Positions 43,829-52,059 of a stretch of DNA of 64,000 nucleotides are shown here, one piece after another. How positions within the stretch are numbered: position 1 is the stretch's first letter; every line of letters starts with the position of its first letter. The DNA comes from CAWFNW01 sp963817405 (GTDB taxonomy: Bacteria; Actinomycetota; Coriobacteriia; Anaerosomatales; Anaerosomataceae). Location: positions 186,001 to 250,000 of the forward strand of contig CAWFNW010000003.1 of the NCBI GenBank assembly GCA_963817405.1, written 5' to 3'. Made by a program: the position numbers and the translations under genes. The notes beneath the pieces were generated by a model that was not told the DNA's origin, made no database searches, and saw nothing but the letters and a program-made list of their open reading frames with translations.

Positions 43829-45063
43829 GGCGTCACGACTGCCGTGCTGCCGGTGATGGTCACCGTGGTGCCGCGCTTGACCGAGATGAGCTTCAACCTG
43901 TCCAGGATGCTGCGGGCCGCCGCGCCTTTCACGAACTCGGGCTTCCCATTGCTGTCGAGGTACACCGGCGTGACGCGAATGGCTCCCGTTCCGTGCGGGC
44001 CCAGCTCGGCGTCGAGGATGAACGCCTCTCCGGTCTTGCGCGAGTAGTGATCGAACACGAAGTCACCGAGCGAGTATGCGATGAGCTTGCCCTTGTAGAG
44101 TTCGACCGCCTGGATCACGTGTGGGTGATGGGAGAGCACCATGTCGGCGCCGGCATCGATCGCGCGATGGGCATCACGCACTTGATCGCCATTGCAGTCG
44201 TCGGCGTACTCGACTCCCCAGTGGAACGAGACGAGGACGTAGTCGTTCTTCGCCTTTGCCTCCCTGATCGCCGCGACGACCGCATCCATGTTGTTGCGCC
44301 CTTGCGCGAGGCCGGCCGAGCGTGCCGTCGCGACGAAGCCGGGCGGCAGGATGTGCGAGAAGGAGAGGAAGGCGACTGACGCGTCGCCCCGCTCCACCAC
44401 AGCGGGTGTCCAGGCTGCGGTTCGGTTGGAGCCCGCACCCGCATGGCCGATCCCCTTGGACTCGAGCAGCGAGACGGTGTCGGCAAGCGCGACCGGCCCC
44501 CAGTCGAGCACGTGGTTGTTCGCCAGTGAGAGGAAGTCGAAGCCCGATGCAGCGAGCCCTTCGACGCCACGAGGGTCGCCGCGGAACCGCACGTCCTTCT
44601 CGGTCTTCTCGGTGCCGCGCGAGGAGAGTGGGCTCTCCAGGTTGCCGACGGCTATGTCGGCCGAGGCCAGGTGGGAGGCGACCTCAGCGAGCGGCGCCGT
44701 GCCGCCCGAGGACTGCACGAGGCTCTTCACGCGCCGATCGAAGATCATGTCGCCGACAGCCGCGACGGTCAGCGTGGCGGACCGCGACGCTGAGGCCGCG
44801 GCGCCCGCAGCCTCGGTCGCGACGGCGGCGATCGAAGGTCCGGGAGTGCGCGGCGCCACTGCCCGAGTAATCGATGGTTCTCGTTGCACTCGGTCCTGGA
44901 TGCCACCGACAAGCGTGGCAAGGCCGAAGGCCCCCGCGCCCAGAGCTGCGACTATCGCGACACCGACGAGTCCGCGGTTGCTGACCCGGTATTTCCGGCG
45001 CTTCGCCCGCACCCGCAGGCGTGCCTCGCGCTCGGCTCGCTTCTTCTCGGCGTACTCGCTCAT
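43825..45063 (-). CDS. CapA-family (poly-gamma-glutamate synthesis type) protein
   Basis: A membrane-anchored protein of 412 residues. It has a basic N-terminus, a helix at about 31-52, a Thr/Ala/Pro-rich linker, then a CapA/PGA_cap calcineurin-like domain (about 100-400): AVGDMIFDRRV, VGNLESPLS, ANNHVLDWG, SFHWGVEY and HHPHVIQAVE with the metal-binding His/Asp/Asn set. Related proteins take part in poly-gamma-glutamate capsule export or act as phosphatases or wall enzymes. No capB/capC genes are present, so PGA synthesis is not supported. ATG 45063 is chosen; earlier in-frame sequence runs into the ATPase promoter region. Confidence 0.82.
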   Translation of the reverse strand: MSEYAEKKRAEREARLRVRAKRRKYRVSNRGLVGVAIVAALGAGAFGLATLVGGIQDRVQREPSITRAVAPRTPGPSIAAVATEAAGAAASASRSATLTVAAVGDMIFDRRVKSLVQSSGGTAPLAEVASHLASADIAVGNLESPLSSRGTEKTEKDVRFRGDPRGVEGLAASGFDFLSLANNHVLDWGPVALADTVSLLESKGIGHAGAGSNRTAAWTPAVVERGDASVAFLSFSHILPPGFVATARSAGLAQGRNNMDAVVAAIREAKAKNDYVLVSFHWGVEYADDCNGDQVRDAHRAIDAGADMVLSHHPHVIQAVELYKGKLIAYSLGDFVFDHYSRKTGEAFILDAELGPHGTGAIRVTPVYLDSNGKPEFVKGAAARSILDRLKLISVKRGTTVTITGSTAVVTP

Positions 45064-45213
45064 CCGGTCGTGTGCCCCTCTTCGGCTGTTGCTGGCACTA
45101 GGGTACCAGTCCCCTGCAACCCCCTCTGCAAGGTGCGCGCCGAGCGACGTTCGTGAGTGGCCGCAATGGTAGAATCGCACCTGACACTGCGGCGTGCGAC
45201 GAAAGCGGAGGTC

Positions 45214-45519
45214 GTGGAGAAGCTCGAGAAGATCCTGCAGGCCGAAGACGACGCGCACGCCTCCCTGGCCGAAGCTCGTGATGCTGCTCGCGTCATCCTC
45301 GAGGAGGCTCGCACTCGGGCCGCCGAGATTCGGGTGACCGTCGCCGCGGAGGCTCGCGCCAGCGCCGACGCCGCGCGAACGGCACTGCTCGAACGTGCGC
45401 AGGCGGAGGCGGCGGAGGTTGCGACGCGCGTCTCGGATGAGGCTCGCGTGGCCCTCGCCGCTGCTGAAGAACGGCTGCCCGGCGCCGTCGACCGGGCGCT
45501 CCGGCAGCTGGTGGGCTGA
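45214..45519 (+). CDS. ahaH: V/A-type ATPase subunit H (peripheral stalk, G/H type)
   Basis: Coiled-coil stalk subunit of about 101 residues, almost all Ala/Glu/Arg heptads (EKLEKILQAEDDAHASL onward), pairing with subunit E to hold A3B3 against the membrane part. First gene of the ATPase operon. The start is a judgement: GTG 45214 follows GGAGG by four bases and gives the family-like N-terminus. GTG 45157 and ATG 45166 would add 16-19 residues, but a TAGAAT -10-like box at 45170 would then lie inside the gene. Confidence 0.75.
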   Translation: MEKLEKILQAEDDAHASLAEARDAARVILEEARTRAAEIRVTVAAEARASADAARTALLERAQAEAAEVATRVSDEARVALAAAEERLPGAVDRALRQLVG

Positions 45520-45521
45520 CC

Positions 45522-47702
45522 GTGGCTGTCGCCCGCATGCTCCGAGTGACGGTGATCGCGCATGCCGCGGTCGTCGACGATGTCGTCTTGGGGCTCCGCG
45601 GCGCAGGTGCGCTCGATGTCGCTCAGAGCGAGCTCGATCTGCCCGCTCCACACACAGACGCAGACGCGAGGCGGATGCTCGAGGTGGGGGAGTACCTGGC
45701 CCAAGCGGAGTTCGTCGCCTCCTTCCTCGGCGCGTATCACACGTCTGACGCGCCGTTCTCGACCTTCGTGAGCGAGAAGATCCACCTCGACGAGGCGACG
45801 TTCACCGCGCTCGAGCCGGACGCCGCGTTTCGGCGGCTCTACCGCGAGTGCGAGGACATCAGCGATCGGCTGGCAAGCGGTGAACGTCGCCGCAAGCGGC
45901 TTGTGCAGCTCGCGCGGGACCTCGAGCCGTGGCGCGACGTCCATCTGCAGATCGGCCGGTGGCGCGGGACCGAGCACGTGGTGCTCTTCACCGGCACGGT
46001 ACCGGCAGCCGAGAGCGAGACGATCCGCCAGAAGCTCCGCGACGCGGTGGCCGAGGTCTCCGTGGCCGAGTTCGGCGCCGTCGGGTCGCGCGCCGCCTGG
46101 ATCGTCATGGCGCACCGCGACCGGCTCGACGAGGTGAGAAGCCTGCTTCACCTCACGAAGTTCACCGAAGTGAGCTTCCCCGAACTCTCGGACTACCCGG
46201 CTGAGGAGTCGGCGCGGGCGAGCGCGGAGATCGAGGCTATCGATGCCGAGCATGCCGAGCTGATCGAGCGGGCCCGAGTGCTCTCTGTGGAGCACTACAC
46301 CTCGACCGTGGCCCTCGCCGAGGCGCTCTCGTGCGACCGTGACGCCGTCGTGGTTCGCGACCGGTTTGCGGCGACCGAGCGAACCGTCCTCGTCTCAGGC
46401 TGGGTGCCTGCCAAGCGGCGTTCGCAGCTGGAGGACGCGCTCCACCCGCTGGGCGCGCTTGTCGACCTCACGCTCGCCGACCCCGGACCCGAGGACACGC
46501 CCCCGGTGGAGCTCGAGAACCCGCGACTCCTGAAGCCGTTCGAGCTGCTGACAGACCTCTACGGCCGTCCGCGCTATGACGAGATCGACCCCACGCCGCT
46601 CTTGGCGCCGTTCTTCACGGTGTTCTTCGCGATCTGTATCGGCGACGTGGGCTACGGTGCGATGCTGATCCTCGCGTTCTATCTCATCAAGAACAAGCTC
46701 GACGTCGCGGTCGGTGTGAAGCGGTTCTGCGACCTCATGATGATCGGCGGCGCCGCGGCGATGGTGGCCGGCGTCTTGTTCGGCTCTTACTTCGCGCTCG
46801 ACTACCAGCTTGTGCATTCGGTCCTGCCGGTTCCGAGGCTCATCGATCCCCTCGGCGATCTCACCACGTTCCTCATCGCGACCGTGGTCATCGGCGTCAT
46901 TCAGGTGTTCTTCGGCGTGCTTATCGCCGCCTACGATGCGGCGCGGCGGGGGAACACCGAGTCGGCGATCAACGACCAGCTCTCGACGATCCTGCTGGTC
47001 GTCATGATCGCCATCGGCGCAACGGTGCCCAAAGCGAGCGGGTGGGCGATCACGCTTGGCCTCGGCATCGCGATGGTGATGAAGGGGCACGCCCTGACCG
47101 TGGCGCTCAAGGCCCAGGGCCTGCCGGCATGGAACCGCTGGTACGGCGTGGCGTGGGTCGCCCTGCTCTTCGCGTGGCTCGGGTCTATCGCCTTCGGCGG
47201 CCCCTCCATGGTCAACTGGGTCTTCCTTGCCGCCACGATCGCCGGCGCGGCCCTGTCGCCTGGCGTGAGGCGCGCGGTCGTGGGCGTGCTCGGTGGCGCC
47301 TATGCGGTCTACGGCATGACGTCGTTCTTGGGCGACGTGCTCTCCTACACCCGTCTCGCGGCGCTGGGTCTGTCGGGAACGCTCGTCGGTATGGTGTTCA
47401 ACCTGCTCTCGGGACTCGTGTGGGACGGCGCGTTCGGGCTCTTCTCCGCCGGCGGCTTCAGCATCGTGCTCGGTGTCGTGGTCATCGCCCTCGCGGCGCT
47501 CGTCTTCGTCGGCGGCCACGTCTTCAATGTTGTGATCAACCTGTTGAGCGCGTTCGTCCACCCGGCGCGCCTGCAGTTCGTCGAGTTCTTCAGCAAGTTC
47601 TATGAGGGTGGCGGACGCGCGTACGCGCCGTTCGGGAATCGCACCAAGTCGGTCGTCCTGCACGCATCCCGCGTGCACGGGGAAGGAGGCAGCAACACGT
47701 GA
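45522..47702 (+). CDS. ntpI: V/A-type ATPase subunit I (a-subunit)
   Basis: The 726-residue stator subunit that forms the ion half-channels. The cytoplasmic half (about 1-355) is helical, with coiled-coil stretches. The C-terminal half has seven or eight membrane helices (from LLAPFFTVFFAICIGDVGYG on) and the conserved segment GDVLSYTRLAALGLSG, where the essential arginine facing the rotor lies. GTG 45522 is 2 bases after the H subunit stop; its own stop overlaps the K-subunit GTG. Confidence 0.95.
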   Translation: MAVARMLRVTVIAHAAVVDDVVLGLRGAGALDVAQSELDLPAPHTDADARRMLEVGEYLAQAEFVASFLGAYHTSDAPFSTFVSEKIHLDEATFTALEPDAAFRRLYRECEDISDRLASGERRRKRLVQLARDLEPWRDVHLQIGRWRGTEHVVLFTGTVPAAESETIRQKLRDAVAEVSVAEFGAVGSRAAWIVMAHRDRLDEVRSLLHLTKFTEVSFPELSDYPAEESARASAEIEAIDAEHAELIERARVLSVEHYTSTVALAEALSCDRDAVVVRDRFAATERTVLVSGWVPAKRRSQLEDALHPLGALVDLTLADPGPEDTPPVELENPRLLKPFELLTDLYGRPRYDEIDPTPLLAPFFTVFFAICIGDVGYGAMLILAFYLIKNKLDVAVGVKRFCDLMMIGGAAAMVAGVLFGSYFALDYQLVHSVLPVPRLIDPLGDLTTFLIATVVIGVIQVFFGVLIAAYDAARRGNTESAINDQLSTILLVVMIAIGATVPKASGWAITLGLGIAMVMKGHALTVALKAQGLPAWNRWYGVAWVALLFAWLGSIAFGGPSMVNWVFLAATIAGAALSPGVRRAVVGVLGGAYAVYGMTSFLGDVLSYTRLAALGLSGTLVGMVFNLLSGLVWDGAFGLFSAGGFSIVLGVVVIALAALVFVGGHVFNVVINLLSAFVHPARLQFVEFFSKFYEGGGRAYAPFGNRTKSVVLHASRVHGEGGSNT

Positions 47703-48196
47703 ACGCTGATCTGTTCGGAGGCCTGGGAGGTGTCGACTGGGCGCTCATGGGCGGCGGCATCGCCGCTATCCTCGGCGGCATCGGCTCGGCGATCGGCATC
47801 ACGATCGCCAGCAGCACCGCATCCGGCATCCTGTCGGAGGACGGGACCAAGTTCGGCAAGCTGCTGCCGATTGCCGCCATGCCGGGCACGCAGGGCATCT
47901 ACGGCTTCATCGCCGCCGTGCTGGTCGTCATCTTCTTCGGCGTGCTCGACGGGAACGTGACGCTCCCCGCAGTGGCCGGCTTCAAGGTGTTCCTGGCGTG
48001 CATGCCGGTCGGCATCCTGTGCCTCGTGAGCGCCATCTATCAGGGCCTCACGGGTGCCGCCGCGGCCGGAATCGTCGCGGCCGACCAGCCCGCCCCGGCG
48101 CTGATCTTCCCGGCGCTCGTCGAGACCTACGCGGTGCTCTCCCTCATCGTCACCATCCTCATGATGCTCGGCATCCAGACCGCCTACCCGCTGTGA
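47699..48196 (+). CDS. ntpK: V/A-type ATPase subunit K (rotor ring)
   Basis: A 165-residue duplicated proteolipid with four helices. The first hairpin has MPGTQGIYGF (T64, Q65) but no carboxylate; the second has YQGLTG (Q115) and LVETYAVLSL (E142), the ion-binding glutamate. The T, Q, Q, E set matches ligands known for Na+ in the Enterococcus hirae NtpK (T64, Q65, Q110, E139), so Na+ coupling is likely but not proven. GTG 47699 overlaps the subunit I stop. Confidence 0.94.
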   Translation: MNADLFGGLGGVDWALMGGGIAAILGGIGSAIGITIASSTASGILSEDGTKFGKLLPIAAMPGTQGIYGFIAAVLVVIFFGVLDGNVTLPAVAGFKVFLACMPVGILCLVSAIYQGLTGAAAAGIVAADQPAPALIFPALVETYAVLSLIVTILMMLGIQTAYPL

Positions 48197-48205
48197 GGTA
48201 CCGCC

Positions 48206-48811
48206 GTGGCGCTTGCTGACATCCTCGAGCGCATCGAAGGCGACGCGGTTAGCGAGGGCCAGACGCTGGTCGACGCCGCCGAGGCGGAGGCCGAGCGGAT
48301 GCTTTCCGCTGCCCGAGCCGAGGCTGGCGCGGCCGCAGAGCGCACGGTGGCAGATGCCGAGCGGGAGGCCGCGCGTGACGCTGCGACGCTCGTCGCTGCG
48401 GCGCGCCTCGCCGCTCGCGACGGGGCGTTGGCCGGGCGCCGAGCCCTCATCGAGCGCGCGATGGCGGCCCTTGCCGACCGCCTCGTGGCGCTGCCCGATG
48501 CCGAGTACGCCGCCTACCTCGGCGACGCCATCGCGCGGAGCGCCCGCGGCGACGAGCGCGTGCTGGTGGCCGCGGCCGACCGCGAGCGCCTGGGCGGCCT
48601 CGCGGCGGCGGTCGAGGCGCGGGCACGAGAACTCGGGCGGGAGCTTGCGCTCACGTATCCAGAGGAACCCGCTCCTGTAGCGAACGGCGTGCTCCTCGAC
48701 GGGGAGCGCGAGAGCGTGGACCTGTCGATTGCCGGCCTCATCGAGACGCGCCGGGAGTCGATCGTCATGGAAGTGGCCGACGCGCTCTTCTCGCCGGAGG
48801 TCGACGCGTGA
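48206..48811 (+). CDS. ntpE: V/A-type ATPase subunit E
   Basis: Peripheral stalk subunit of 201 residues. The first 80 residues are a coiled coil rich in Ala/Glu/Arg (DILERIEGDAVSEGQ onward); a globular C-terminal domain follows, ending ESIVMEVADALFS. It pairs with subunit H. GTG 48206; the stop overlaps the subunit C GTG. Its last codons lie in the first copy of a 51-bp tandem duplication. Confidence 0.9.
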   Translation: MALADILERIEGDAVSEGQTLVDAAEAEAERMLSAARAEAGAAAERTVADAEREAARDAATLVAAARLAARDGALAGRRALIERAMAALADRLVALPDAEYAAYLGDAIARSARGDERVLVAAADRERLGGLAAAVEARARELGRELALTYPEEPAPVANGVLLDGERESVDLSIAGLIETRRESIVMEVADALFSPEVDA

Positions 48812-48896
48812 GCGTTTCCCTCTACAGAGCCCCGAGAGACTCCGGCGGAGGGCGACGCGTGAGCGTCCCTCTCTACGGGGCCGTGCGAGACTCGGT
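48795..48896 (+). repeat. 51-bp tandem duplication of the subunit C start region
   Basis: Unit 1 (48795-48845) and unit 2 (48846-48896) are similar along most of their length. Each holds GGAGG, a seven-base spacer ending GACGC, and GTGAGCGT. The shift is exactly 17 codons, so both GTGs (48808 and 48859) are in frame with subunit C and each has its own good ribosome binding site. Confidence 0.85.
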
Positions 48897-49920
48897 TCGT
48901 TACGGCTACGCCGTGGGACGGGTGCGCGTGCTGCAGACCCGCATCTTCGGCGCGGGCACGTACGAGCGCCTGGTCGACGCGCCGGACTTCGCCGAGCAGC
49001 GCAAGATCCTCTCGGATAGCGTCTACGGCCGTTATCTGGAAGGTGCCGAGTCTGCCGACGACGTCGAGGCTGCGCTGCAGTCCGCGATGGCGGACTTCTA
49101 CGGATTCCTGGACGTCGCCCGGCTACCCGAGCCGGTCGTCCGCTTCTTCCGCGTTCGTCACGACTACGCCAACCTGCGGGCCGTCCTGAAGGCGCGCGCG
49201 CTTGGCGCTCCGCTTGACGAGATGCTTGTCCCGTTCGGGACGGTCACGCCGGAGGTCGTCGCGGGCCCGACCGAGGCACTGCCGGCGTTCCTTCGTGACG
49301 TTGCCGAGGCGGTGGCGCAGGCGACCGCGCCTATCGTCGAGTCCGGGCGCGAGGACCGAATCGACGATGCTCCCGCCGAAGCGCTCGGTGACACGACCTC
49401 GACGGTCGCTCTCATCGACGAGATCGTCGAAGCGGCGCTCTTTGCCGATCTGCGACGAACCGCGCGTGCGGCGAAGAGCCCGTTCCTGCGGGGCCTGGCG
49501 ACGCTCTTGATCGACGTCGCGAATGCCAAGACGGTGTTGCGTGCCCGGCGGCGCGGACTGCCTCCCGCGGCGCTCAGCGGCATCCTGCAGGCTGGCGGGT
49601 CGTTCGACGAGGCGTGGCTCGAGGAACTCTACGACGCGCCGATCGAGGACCTTGCTGCTGCGCTGGCCGCCGTTCCCGGGCTTCGTGGCGTCATCACCGA
49701 GGACCTGCTCGATCCGGCCGTGCTCGACGTGAGCACCGACAACCTCGTCGTGAAGTACCTCAGGCGCGCACGCGTCGCCCCAACGGGACCCGACCCCGTG
49801 ATCGCGTACGTGTTTGCGCGCGAGGCCGAGGTCGTGGCGGTGCGCACGCTGCTCATCGGCAAGCTCGCCGGACTCGACGAAGCGGCGCTCAGGCGCCGGC
49901 TCCGCGACCGTTACGTCTAG
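48808..49920 (+). CDS. ntpC: V/A-type ATPase subunit C (d-subunit)
   Basis: Links the rotor ring to the central stalk. The protein is helical with a repeated YxxL-type core (SVRYGYAVGRVRVLQTRIF near the start). From GTG 48808 it has 370 residues; from GTG 48859 it has 353, nearer the usual family length. The N-terminal 17 residues (MSVSLYRAPRDSGGGRR) are a duplicate of the following VSVPLYGAVRDSVRYGY. The original start is therefore probably 48859, while 48808 keeps overlap with the subunit E stop. Both may be used. Confidence 0.9.
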   Translation: MSVSLYRAPRDSGGGRRVSVPLYGAVRDSVRYGYAVGRVRVLQTRIFGAGTYERLVDAPDFAEQRKILSDSVYGRYLEGAESADDVEAALQSAMADFYGFLDVARLPEPVVRFFRVRHDYANLRAVLKARALGAPLDEMLVPFGTVTPEVVAGPTEALPAFLRDVAEAVAQATAPIVESGREDRIDDAPAEALGDTTSTVALIDEIVEAALFADLRRTARAAKSPFLRGLATLLIDVANAKTVLRARRRGLPPAALSGILQAGGSFDEAWLEELYDAPIEDLAAALAAVPGLRGVITEDLLDPAVLDVSTDNLVVKYLRRARVAPTGPDPVIAYVFAREAEVVAVRTLLIGKLAGLDEAALRRRLRDRYV

Positions 49921-49929
49921 GAGGCGTGC

Positions 49930-50256
49930 GTGGCTAAGATCGCGATCGTCGGAGACAGCACGAGCGTGGCGGGGTTCCGCCCGCTCGGCTTTGCGACGTA
50001 TCCGGTGGAGCGCCCGGCCGAGGCACGCAGCCTGTGGCCGCAACTCGCGTCGGGCGAGTACGGCATCGTCTTCGTGACCGAGCCGGTCTACGAGGAGCTG
50101 GGCGAACTCATCGCCGAGACGGCCGACCGCCCCGTGCCGGCCGTCACGGTGATCCCCGGCGCCGGCAGTGCCGGCGGCGTGGGCGAAGCGAAACTCGAGC
50201 GCGCCATCGAGCGCGCACTGGGAACCAGCATGCCGATCCGGGAAGAGGACCGATAG
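49930..50256 (+). CDS. ntpF: V/A-type ATPase subunit F
   Basis: Central-stalk subunit, 108 residues, Rossmann-like fold: IAIVGDSTSVAGFRPLGF at the N-terminus and GIVFVTEPVYEELGELI in the middle are typical. GTG 49930 follows GGAGGCG. The subunit A ATG follows its stop directly, with no gap. Confidence 0.93.
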   Translation: MAKIAIVGDSTSVAGFRPLGFATYPVERPAEARSLWPQLASGEYGIVFVTEPVYEELGELIAETADRPVPAVTVIPGAGSAGGVGEAKLERAIERALGTSMPIREEDR

Positions 50257-52059
50257 ATGGAGCAAGGCAGGATCGTGAAGGTCGCCGGCCCGCTCGTCGT
50301 CTCCGAGGGGCTCGTGACCTCGAGGATGTACGACCTGGTGCGCGTGGGTGCCGAGGGCCTCATGGGCGAGATCATCGAGATGCGCGGCGACCGCGCGTCC
50401 ATCCAGGTGTACGAGGAGACCGAGGGCCTCGGCCCCGGCGACCCGGTGGAGGCCACCGGCGCGCCGCTCTCTGTCGAACTCGGCCCGGGCATGCTCGGCG
50501 CGGTGTACGACGGCGTGCAGCGGCCGCTCGACAAGCTCGAGGCGATCGCCGGCTCGTTCCTCCACCGCGGGATCACTGCACCTGGCGTCGACCGCGACAA
50601 GCGGTGGGCATTCGTGCCTGCCGTCGACGGCGGCGCCCGCGTCGAGGCGGGGGACATCGTCGGCACCGTGCAGGAGAACGAGGTCATCGAGCACCGTATC
50701 ATGGTGCCGCCCGGCCGCTCGGGCACGATCGAGGACATCGCGGCAGGCGAGTACACGGTGACGCAGCCGTTCGGTCACCTGAAGGAAGACGACGGCTCGG
50801 TCCACGACCTCGTGATGTTGCAGACGTGGCCCGTTCGCATGCCGCGCCCGTACCGCCGCAAGGTCTCGGCCTCGGAACCGCTCACGACCGGCACGCGCGT
50901 CATCGACACATTCTTCCCGATCGTCATGGGTGGCGTGGCGTGCATTCCGGGCCCGTTCGGCGCGGGCAAGACCGTCACCCAACACCAGATCGCCAAGTGG
51001 TCCAACGCGGAGGTCGTCATCTTCATCGGCTGTGGCGAGCGCGGGAACGAGATGACCGACGTGCTCATGGAGTTCCCCGAGCTGATCGACCCGTATTCGG
51101 GACAGCCGCTCATGAGGCGCACCGTGCTTGTCGCGAACACCTCCAACATGCCCGTCGCCGCGCGGGAGGCGAGCGTCTACACGGGCATCACGATGGCCGA
51201 GTACTTCCGCGACATGGGCTACAACGTCGTGCTGCAGGCGGACTCGACATCGCGCTGGGCCGAGGCGATGCGCGAGATCTCCGGCCGCCTCGAGGAGATG
51301 CCGGGCGACGAGGGCTTTCCGGCGTACCTTGGGACGAAGCTCGCCGCGTTCTACGAGCGGGCGGGCAAGGTGGAGACTCTCGGGGCGGGTGTCGCGTCCG
51401 CACCTCGCATCGGGTCCGTCTCGGTCGTGGGGTCCGTGTCGCCGCCGGGCGGCGATCTCTCGGAGCCGGTCGTGCAGAACACGCTTCGCGTGGTGAAGGT
51501 CTTCTGGGCGCTGCAAGACCAGCTCGCCTACCAGCGCCACTTCCCGGCGATCGACTGGCTCACCAGCTACTCGCTCTACCTCGACAAGGTCGCACCCACG
51601 TGGGCTGCCGAGGTCTCGCCTGAGTTCCGCTCACGGCGCGATCTCTGCATGACGTTCCTGCAACGCGAAAGCGAGCTCGCCGAGATCGTGCGGCTCGTCG
51701 GTCTGGAGGCGCTCTCCGCCGAGGAGCAGATCCTCATGGAGACCGCGAAGTCGATCCGTGAGGACTTCTTGCAGCAGAACGCCTTCCGCGACGACGACCA
51801 GTTCTCCTCACTTCATGAGCAGGATCTGCTGCTGAAGACCATCCTGCTCTTCCACGAGAAGGCACTTCAGGCGCATGCCGCGGGCGCACCGCTCAAGGCG
51901 ATCTTCGAGGCACCTGTGCGCGAGCGCATCGCCCGTGCGAAGTACCTCACGTCCGACAACCTCGCCGAGTTCGATGCGATCGCCTCGGAGATCGAGACCC
52001 AGCTCGTCGCGAACGGCGGCGCGGACAGCGCGCCGATGGCGGAAGGCGGTGAGCGCTGA
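50257..52059 (+). CDS. ntpA: V/A-type ATPase catalytic subunit A
   Basis: The 600-residue ATP-hydrolysing/synthesising subunit. The P-loop is GPFGAGKT (residues 232-239). The non-homologous insert of A-subunits is present between the N-terminal barrel and the nucleotide domain (about 110-200). GERGNEMTD, DSTSRWAEA and the C-terminal helical domain are canonical. Its TGA overlaps the subunit B ATG. Confidence 0.97.
   Translation: MEQGRIVKVAGPLVVSEGLVTSRMYDLVRVGAEGLMGEIIEMRGDRASIQVYEETEGLGPGDPVEATGAPLSVELGPGMLGAVYDGVQRPLDKLEAIAGSFLHRGITAPGVDRDKRWAFVPAVDGGARVEAGDIVGTVQENEVIEHRIMVPPGRSGTIEDIAAGEYTVTQPFGHLKEDDGSVHDLVMLQTWPVRMPRPYRRKVSASEPLTTGTRVIDTFFPIVMGGVACIPGPFGAGKTVTQHQIAKWSNAEVVIFIGCGERGNEMTDVLMEFPELIDPYSGQPLMRRTVLVANTSNMPVAAREASVYTGITMAEYFRDMGYNVVLQADSTSRWAEAMREISGRLEEMPGDEGFPAYLGTKLAAFYERAGKVETLGAGVASAPRIGSVSVVGSVSPPGGDLSEPVVQNTLRVVKVFWALQDQLAYQRHFPAIDWLTSYSLYLDKVAPTWAAEVSPEFRSRRDLCMTFLQRESELAEIVRLVGLEALSAEEQILMETAKSIREDFLQQNAFRDDDQFSSLHEQDLLLKTILLFHEKALQAHAAGAPLKAIFEAPVRERIARAKYLTSDNLAEFDAIASEIETQLVANGGADSAPMAEGGER

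Noticed and set aside
43825..45063. Poly-gamma-glutamate capsule locus
   Set aside because: Only the CapA-like gene is present; capB and capC are absent, so capsule synthesis is not supported.
49123..51540. Long open frame (805 codons) on the minus strand opposite ATPase subunits C, F and A
   Set aside because: The sense strand encodes three clear ATPase subunits; the antisense frame is His/Arg/Asp-rich with no motif and exists because of third-position GC.
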